Below, piece after piece: positions 4,984 to 5,061 of a DNA stretch of 5,061 bases. Numbering within the stretch: the first letter of the stretch is position 1; each line of letters opens with the position of its first letter. The DNA is from Kouleothrix aurantiaca (GTDB lineage: Bacteria; Chloroflexota; Chloroflexia; Chloroflexales; Roseiflexaceae), in the NCBI GenBank assembly GCA_001399705.1, contig LJCR01000225.1:1-5061 (forward strand), written 5' to 3'. A program made the position numbers and the translations under genes. Under the pieces are notes generated by a model. That model was not told the DNA's origin. It saw only the letters and a program-made list of their open reading frames with translations, and made no database searches.

Positions 4984-5061
4984 GAGAGCTTTGATAAAAA
5001 GCCAAGCTGAGGCATACGCCGACCACGTTGGAAATGATACGAGCAACTGCGCTTGGATGAA
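4984..5061 (-). other. 3' end of a further upstream cassette, gene not identifiable
   Basis: By the array layout this is the last part of the cassette that ends in attC B. None of the three minus-strand frames has a stop between 5061 and the site, so an ORF reading through into the attC is possible. None of the three short peptides is recognisable. One has a hydrophobic run (ISNVVGVCLSLAFY). Nothing is called. Confidence 0.35.

Noticed and set aside
4772..5026. N-terminal extension of the DUF4287-DUF5655 gene to an ATG at 5026
   Set aside because: The extra 85 residues are a translation of attC B and spacer. The family begins at MSDVDKAL with its own ribosome site.

Overview
The window is a moderately GC-rich stretch of bacterial chromosome or contig with no complete operon. 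A free-living environmental bacterium fits. Chloroflexota is my best guess from the look of the ferric-reductase-like and DUF4287 proteins, but nothing in the sequence fixes the phylum.

Layout. (1) Positions 1-462 (+) hold the 3' end of a ferric-reductase-like heme membrane protein. (2) A strong hairpin at 480-516 separates it from a convergent minus-strand gene. (3) 622-1596 (-) is a class I nitronate monooxygenase-type FMN enzyme. (4) 1603-1940 is non-coding, with small hairpins and a short direct repeat. (5) 1941-3458 (-) is a secreted or membrane-anchored serine hydrolase of the class C beta-lactamase/PBP family with a C-terminal membrane domain. (6) 3569-4983 is a block of different character that I read as part of an integron gene-cassette array on the minus strand.

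The cassette block is the main result. Two 129-bp repeat units, about three quarters identical to each other, lie at 4855-4983 (attC B) and 3962-4156 (attC A, which carries a 66-bp insertion). Each is bounded by perfectly complementary 7-bp cores (GCCCAAC/GTTGGGC and GCCGAAC/GTTCGGC). Inside the cores each has imperfectly complementary arms, with an unpaired A in the R''-side arm. This is the architecture of attC recombination sites (RYYYAAC...GTTRRRY). A third, half-deleted site (attC C) ends at 3569. Between B and A sits a cassette with one intact gene, a 190-aa DUF4287-DUF5655-type protein (4199-4771). Between A and C sits a short cassette with a decayed gene. Its pieces read as the start of a DUF4160 protein joined to the end of a DUF2442 protein, broken by two single-base frameshifts. 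Those two families are commonly encoded as neighbours and have been suggested to be toxin-antitoxin-like.

Reading direction: the cassette genes and the attC asymmetry both point right to left. If an integrase gene and attI exist, they should lie beyond the right edge. The leftmost, eroded attC would then be the distal end, and the serine hydrolase and nitronate monooxygenase the chromosomal flank. No integrase is visible, so within the window this can only be called an attC cluster. The left-hand genes show no obvious functional link with one another.
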